NCBI GenBank assembly: GCA_025965195.1
Contig: JAOPXK010000121.1
Span: forward strand, 1 to 64,000
Reading direction: 5' to 3'
Length of the DNA stretch: 64,000 bases
Source of the DNA: Marmoricola sp.
GTDB taxonomy: Bacteria > Actinomycetota > Actinomycetes > Propionibacteriales > Nocardioidaceae
The notes under the pieces were generated by a model, which saw only the letters and a list, made by a program, of their open reading frames with translations, searched no databases and was not told the DNA's origin. A program made the translations under genes and the position numbers. Shown here one piece after another: positions 60,044 through 64,000 of this stretch (position 1 is the first letter of the stretch; every line of letters begins with the position of its first letter).

Positions 60044-62452
60044 GTGTTCAGTCGAGGGACAAAAGCGGCTCCGCAGGAGATCGACGAGTCCGACGTCGAG
60101 GTCGGCAAGCGCAGCCGGGCTGCAGCCGGGATCACCGGGGTTGCCGTCGCGATGAAGCGCGGTCTGGAGCAGATGGGTGTGGCGCGAACCGCGCGCAGCT
60201 ATCTCAAGCTCAACCAGGTTGACGGCTTCGACTGCCAAGGCTGTGCTTGGCCCGACCCGGAGCCCGGGAGCCGCAAGACCGCCGAGTTCTGCGAGAACGG
60301 TGCCAAGGCCGTGGCCGAGGAGGCCACCACCAGGCGCGTCACGCCGGAGTTCTTCGCCGAGCACAGCCTGGACGACCTCGAGTCCCACACCGACTACTGG
60401 CTCGGGCAACAAGGCCGGATCGTTGAGCCTCTTGTCCGTCGGCGCGACTCGACGCACTACGAGCCCATCGGCTGGGACGAGGCGATCTCGCTGATCGCCG
60501 AGGCGCTGACCGGACTCGACGAACCGGACCAGGCGGTCTTCTACACCTCAGGCCGTACGTCGAACGAAGCCGCGTTCACCTATCAGCTCTTCGCCCGGGC
60601 CTTCGGCACCAACAACATGCCGGACTGCTCGAACATGTGCCACGAGTCCACCTCGGTCGCACTCGCGGAGACGATCGGGATCGGCAAGGGCAGCGTCAGC
60701 CTGCAGGACGTCCATGAGGCCGAGCTGATCGTCATCTGCGGACAGAACCCGGGCACCAACCACCCACGGATGCTGACCGCGCTCGAGATCGCCAAGAAGA
60801 ACGGCGCCAAGATCCTGGCGATCAACCCACTCCCGGAGACCGGACTGATGCGGTTCGACAACCCGCAGACCCCGCGCGGACTGACGGGGATCGGCACTGG
60901 CCTCGCGGATCTTCACCTGCCGGTCAAGGTCAACGGTGACCTCGCGCTGTTCCAGGCGATCGGCCACCTGCTGCTCCGGGCCGAGGATGACGCCGCCCGC
61001 AATGGCCGTGCTGGAACAGTCCTCGATCTCGACTTCATCAAGCAGCACACCAGTGGCTTCGTCGAGTGGGCGGCACACGTGCGGCAGCTCGACTGGACGA
61101 AGGTCGAGGACGCTACCGGACTGCGCCGCGCCGACATCGAGAAGGCAGCCGCCATGTTCGTTGCGTCGAAGGCGACCGTGAACTGCTGGGCGATGGGGAT
61201 CACCCAGCACCGCAACGCGGTTGCCACCATCAAGGAGTTCGTGAACGTCGCCCTGATCCAGGGCAACATCGGCAAACCGGGAGCCGGGCTGTGCCCGGTC
61301 CGCGGACACTCCAACGTGCAGGGCGACCGGACGATGGGGATCTGGGAGAAGCCGCCCGGCCACTTCCTGGACGCGCTCAAGGATGAATACGGCTTCGAAC
61401 CACCCCGCGAGAACGGCTATGACACGGTCGACGCGATCCGCGCGCTACGCGACGGTCACGCCAAGCTGTTCATGGCGATGGGCGGGAACTTCGTCTCGGC
61501 CGCGCCCGACACCGTCGTCACCGAGAGGGCGATGCAGAACGCCGAGCTGACAATTCAGGTCTCGACCAAGCTGAACCGGTCACACGTGATGTGCGGCCGC
61601 ACTGCGTTGATCCTTCCTGCACTCGGGCGCAGCGAGAAGGACCTGACGGGCGGCATCGATCAGCGCGTGACGGTCGAGGACTCGATGTCCGCCGTACATG
61701 CCTCGCGCGGGCCGTTGCCACCCGCAAGTCCCGACCTGCGCTCCGAGGTCGACATCGTCTGCAGCATCGCAGCGGCGACCCTGGGCGATCGGGTCGCCGT
61801 GCCCTGGGCGGAGTACAAGGCGGACTACGCGACCATCCGCCGAGCGATCTCGCATGTGGTGCCTGGCTGTGCAGGGTACGACGACAAGGTGACCCGCCCC
61901 GGAGGCTTCGTGCTGCCCCATCCACCAAGGGATTCGCGCACCTTCCCCACGGAGACCGACAAGGCGATCATCTCCATCAGCCCGATGGAGGTGCTCGATG
62001 TCCCCGAGGGGCGGTTGATCCTGCAGAGCCTCCGCAGCCACGACCAGTTCAACACCACGATCTACGGCCTGGACGACCGCTACCGGGGCATCAAGAATGG
62101 TCGGCGGGTCGTGTTCGTGCACCCCGACGACATCTCCGCGCTGGGGCTGAGGGAAGGCCAGCTCGTCGACCTGATCAGTGAGTGGACCGACGGGACCGAA
62201 CGCACCGCACCAGCGTTCCGCGTCGTGTCGTACCCGACGCCACGCGGTTGTGCCGCGGCGTACTACCCGGAGGCGAACCCGCTGGTTCCGCTGGACTCGA
62301 CCGCGATGGGCAGCAACTGTCCGACGTCGAAATCGGTGATCGTCCGACTCGAGGTGGAGTCCGGACGGTCGCGTACCTCCGAGGGAAATGGGGCCCCGAC
62401 CGGAGCCGATCGGGGCCACAAGTCCGACGTGGAGCCGGAGCACCTCAGCTGA
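60044..62452 (+). CDS. FdhF/YdeP family molybdopterin oxidoreductase
   Basis: 802 residues from the GTG at 60044, chosen because GGAGG lies five bases upstream; an ATG at 60032 is close by. The N-terminal Cys motif (DCQGCAWPDP...FCENG, near 63-85) suggests an Fe-S cluster. The large bis-MGD domain has YTSGRTSNEAAF, the DCSNMCHEST stretch and the C-terminal MoCo dinucleotide-binding domain. YdeP in E. coli is linked to acid resistance, but the reaction is unknown. No FdhD or partner subunit is adjacent. The last 30 residues are a polar tail. Confidence 0.92.
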   Translation: MFSRGTKAAPQEIDESDVEVGKRSRAAAGITGVAVAMKRGLEQMGVARTARSYLKLNQVDGFDCQGCAWPDPEPGSRKTAEFCENGAKAVAEEATTRRVTPEFFAEHSLDDLESHTDYWLGQQGRIVEPLVRRRDSTHYEPIGWDEAISLIAEALTGLDEPDQAVFYTSGRTSNEAAFTYQLFARAFGTNNMPDCSNMCHESTSVALAETIGIGKGSVSLQDVHEAELIVICGQNPGTNHPRMLTALEIAKKNGAKILAINPLPETGLMRFDNPQTPRGLTGIGTGLADLHLPVKVNGDLALFQAIGHLLLRAEDDAARNGRAGTVLDLDFIKQHTSGFVEWAAHVRQLDWTKVEDATGLRRADIEKAAAMFVASKATVNCWAMGITQHRNAVATIKEFVNVALIQGNIGKPGAGLCPVRGHSNVQGDRTMGIWEKPPGHFLDALKDEYGFEPPRENGYDTVDAIRALRDGHAKLFMAMGGNFVSAAPDTVVTERAMQNAELTIQVSTKLNRSHVMCGRTALILPALGRSEKDLTGGIDQRVTVEDSMSAVHASRGPLPPASPDLRSEVDIVCSIAAATLGDRVAVPWAEYKADYATIRRAISHVVPGCAGYDDKVTRPGGFVLPHPPRDSRTFPTETDKAIISISPMEVLDVPEGRLILQSLRSHDQFNTTIYGLDDRYRGIKNGRRVVFVHPDDISALGLREGQLVDLISEWTDGTERTAPAFRVVSYPTPRGCAAAYYPEANPLVPLDSTAMGSNCPTSKSVIVRLEVESGRSRTSEGNGAPTGADRGHKSDVEPEHLS

Positions 62453-62486
62453 TCGCTGCCTTCTCGTTCTTCAGGTGTTCGCCAGC

Positions 62487-62708
62487 TCAGCTCTGGTGGG
62501 CTGCCTTGCCGCCCTTGCGGCCGGCCTTCTTCTTCTGCGCCGTCGTACCTCCTTGGGAACTGTCGCCGCCGGATCCGCTCGACTTGCCACCGTGCTTCGA
62601 CGCGTTGGGGGAGTTCGCGATCTTGGCGGCGCGCTCCTTCGACATACCCTTGTCCTTCAGGGCTTCGTACTGCTTCTCGTTCTTGACGTTGGCCGACTTC
62701 TTTGGCAT
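62487..62708 (-). CDS. Small basic protein, DUF7218-like
   Basis: 73 residues from the ATG at 62708, with AAGGAG seven bases upstream. MPKKSANVKNEKQYEALKDK and GMSKERAAKIANSP form a helix-rich conserved head; the tail is Gly/Ser/Lys-rich (GRKGGKAAHQS). I recall this family as DUF7218, sometimes labelled a plasmid stabilisation or Rho-factor-like protein without proof. The basic tail could bind nucleic acid. A near-consensus stress promoter lies 32 bp upstream. Confidence 0.82.
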   Translation of the reverse strand: MPKKSANVKNEKQYEALKDKGMSKERAAKIANSPNASKHGGKSSGSGGDSSQGGTTAQKKKAGRKGGKAAHQS

Positions 62709-62739
62709 CAGGACTCCTTTCCTGGGTTGCGGGACGCGG

Positions 62740-62764
62740 GTACCCAGAGCGTGCGAGCTCACAC
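62740..62764 (-). promoter_or_regulatory. SigF/SigB-like promoter of the small basic protein gene
   Basis: On the minus strand GTGT (62764-62761), 15 bases, GGGTAC (62745-62740). The -35 box differs from GTTT by one base and fits the looser GNNT form. It lies 32 bp before the ATG at 62708. Confidence 0.55.
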
Positions 62765-62853
62765 CCCGGTGTGAGCGACAGCAGACTTCGCCCGCCCCGA
62801 TTGGCGTACCAGGCTGCGGATGGCTGGTTGGCAGGGCGTCCGACATCGATGCC

Positions 62854-62878
62854 GGTTCAGTGCTCCGATGGTGGGTAC
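62854..62878 (+). promoter_or_regulatory. SigF/SigB-like promoter of the DUF6328-like gene
   Basis: GGTT (62854-62857), 15 bases, GGGTAC (62873-62878). It fits GNNT-N15-GGGTAC. It ends only 10 bp before the ATG at 62889, so the transcript would be nearly leaderless, which lowers confidence. Confidence 0.4.
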
Positions 62879-62888
62879 TGAGGTGCAC

Positions 62889-63377
62889 ATGACGGAGCAC
62901 ACGAAACCCTCGCCGCCCTCGCCGGGCGATCCGAGAACGATCGACCGCAACTGGAACGAGCTGCTCCAGGAGATCCGCGTCACCGAGACCGGCGTACAGA
63001 TCCTCACCGGCTTTCTGCTCACCGTGCCGTTCAGCAACCGGTTCGAGTCTCTCGACGACTTCCAGCGGACCAGCTACCTGATCGTGCTGTGCGGATCGGT
63101 CCTGACCACAGCACTCGTCGTCGCGCCGGCCGCCTACCACCGGATCCTGTTCCGGCACCGCGCCCGACTCTGGCTGGTGGAGGCTGCCAACCAGTGTGCT
63201 CGGGCCGGCCTGGTCCTGATGGCGGTCACGATCAGTGGCGTGCTCTTCCTGGCCTTCGACCTGGTGGCCGGCCGGACACCGGCGATCGTGTCCCTCGCCG
63301 CAGCCCTGGCGTCCTTCGCGACGCTCTGGGGTCTGACCCCACTGGTCCGGCATCGGCGGCACGACGGCGGCGACTGA
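62889..63377 (+). CDS. DUF6328 family membrane protein
   Basis: 162 residues from the ATG at 62889, with GAGGTG upstream. Four membrane segments are predicted (about 35-52, 63-83, 107-127 and 132-150) after a cytoplasmic head containing RNWNELLQEIRVTETGVQIL, the hallmark of this family. The function is unknown. It is convergent with the zinc-ADH gene, 34 bp apart, and sits among stress-type genes. Confidence 0.85.
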   Translation: MTEHTKPSPPSPGDPRTIDRNWNELLQEIRVTETGVQILTGFLLTVPFSNRFESLDDFQRTSYLIVLCGSVLTTALVVAPAAYHRILFRHRARLWLVEAANQCARAGLVLMAVTISGVLFLAFDLVAGRTPAIVSLAAALASFATLWGLTPLVRHRRHDGGD

Positions 63378-63411
63378 CCGACGACTGACTCAGTTCCGGA
63401 CCCAGCCTCGG

Positions 63412-64000
63412 TCAGGGCCTGAAGACCACCTTCACCGTCCCGTGCGCCTTGTGCTGGAAGTCGCGGTAGGCCTGGGGAGCGTCGTCGAGAGCCACGTGGT
63501 CCGTGGCGAACGTCTCGGTGCCAAGGACGTCCTGGTCCTCGACGAGCGGGAGCAGGTCGTCCACCCACCGGCGGACGTTCGCCTGCCCCATCCGCAGGGT
63601 GATCTGCTTGTCGAACATCGTCATCATCGGCATCGGGTCGGTCTGACCTCCGTAGACACCCGAGAGCGAGATGGTCCCCCCGCGACGTACGGCCTCAATG
63701 GCTGTGTGGAGCGCCGCGAGTCGATCGATCCCACCACGTTGCATCAGGGGCGCGGCAAGACCCCGCGGGAGCAGGCCAGTTGCCTTCTGCATCAGCGAAG
63801 CGACCGGCGAACCGTGCGCCTCCATGCCGACCGCGTCGACCACGGAATCAGTTCCGCGGCCCCCGGTGAGGCTGCGCACGGCCTCCGGCACGTCGTCGAC
63901 CTCGCGGAGGTCGATGGTGGTCGCGCCACTGGCAATGGCCCTGGACAGCCGTTCGTCGACAAGATCGACCGCGATGACCTGGTAGCCGCGGTGGAGGGCG
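63412..64000 (-). CDS. Zinc-dependent alcohol dehydrogenase (C-terminal part; runs off the window)
   Basis: 195 residues are visible; the reading frame stays open to the window edge, so the N-terminal catalytic zinc domain lies beyond 64000. The visible part holds the end of the Rossmann domain (GYQVIAVDLVDERL; GTDSVVDAVGMEAHGSP) and the C-terminal part (GQANVRRWVDDLLPLVEDQD; AHGTVKVVFRP). It resembles the formaldehyde/glutathione-independent dehydrogenase and threonine-dehydrogenase-like group. It oxidises an alcohol or aldehyde with NAD. It is convergent with the DUF6328-like gene. Confidence 0.88.
   Translation of the reverse strand, partial: ALHRGYQVIAVDLVDERLSRAIASGATTIDLREVDDVPEAVRSLTGGRGTDSVVDAVGMEAHGSPVASLMQKATGLLPRGLAAPLMQRGGIDRLAALHTAIEAVRRGGTISLSGVYGGQTDPMPMMTMFDKQITLRMGQANVRRWVDDLLPLVEDQDVLGTETFATDHVALDDAPQAYRDFQHKAHGTVKVVFRP

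Noticed and set aside
62820-62888. Longer N-terminus for the DUF6328-like protein
   Set aside because: The extra residues are not family-like, and the ATG at 62889 has a ribosome site and the expected head sequence.

Overview
High-GC actinobacterial chromosomal DNA, about two thirds G+C, with GTG and TTG starts common. The gene content (GPGG-type small membrane protein, Rv1264-like adenylate cyclase, GAF-ANTAR regulator, FdhF/YdeP oxidoreductase, many GntR/LysR/LacI-controlled catabolic operons, SigF/SigB-like promoters) fits a soil member of the Nocardioides group. That assignment is inference; there is no rRNA or marker gene in the window to prove it. I saw no tRNA, rRNA, CRISPR array, insertion sequence or prophage.

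Layout. 0.1-2.8 kb: a class III adenylate cyclase behind an alpha/beta hydrolase, then a DJ-1/PfpI protein and a 47-residue membrane protein under a stress-type promoter. 2.8-10.2 kb: a sugar-uptake regulon on the minus strand (UgpC/MsmK-type ATPase, LacI repressor, GH13 alpha-glucosidase, lipoprotein binding protein, two permeases) with TTGCA/TGCAA operators. 10.3-14.8 kb: DUF1275, nitroreductase and VOC genes, divergent from an aldo/keto reductase, beta-hydroxyacid dehydrogenase and TetR operon that ends at a strong bidirectional hairpin. 14.9-26.3 kb: an organic-acid catabolic block with a TctCBA tripartite transporter, MmgE/PrpD, D-2-hydroxyacid dehydrogenase, FAH-family hydrolase, Ldh-family dehydrogenase, a fused GlcD/GlcF-like flavin and iron-sulfur dehydrogenase, and a GntR regulator. 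26.4-31.7 kb: a KdgD, TPP-enzyme, ALDH and MFS operon of aldarate type, divergent from a LysR gene. 32.7-39.3 kb: a six-gene operon (AMP-forming ligase, DUF6282 amidohydrolase, DAO-type oxidase, DUF1932-type dehydrogenase, aminotransferase, GntR), divergent from a second LysR gene. 40.3-45.3 kb: a FadR-type regulator with a matching operator in front of pruA, then VOC, crotonase and acyl-CoA dehydrogenase genes. 45.3-52.2 kb: a peptide-type ABC importer with a fused DppD/DppF ATPase, next to an aspartoacylase-family deacylase. 52.4-53.8 kb: a secreted PI-PLC-like enzyme.

54-64 kb is a stress block. A minus-strand operon runs from a small ORF through a haem-oxygenase-like iron enzyme, a CDGSH protein, a class I methyltransferase and an SRPBCC protein to a phytoene-dehydrogenase-like flavoenzyme, and ends at a hairpin. 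It is driven by a GTTT-N15-GGGTAC promoter that sits back to back with an identical promoter for a HAD phosphatase gene. It is followed by GAF-ANTAR, FdhF/YdeP, DUF7218-like, DUF6328-like and zinc-alcohol-dehydrogenase genes, some with variants of the same promoter. The same exact promoter form occurs at 2.77 kb in front of the small membrane protein and PfpI genes. This six-gene redox operon and its promoter pair are the best candidate here for an undescribed system. The ligase, amidohydrolase, oxidase and aminotransferase operon at 32.7-39.2 kb is the second.
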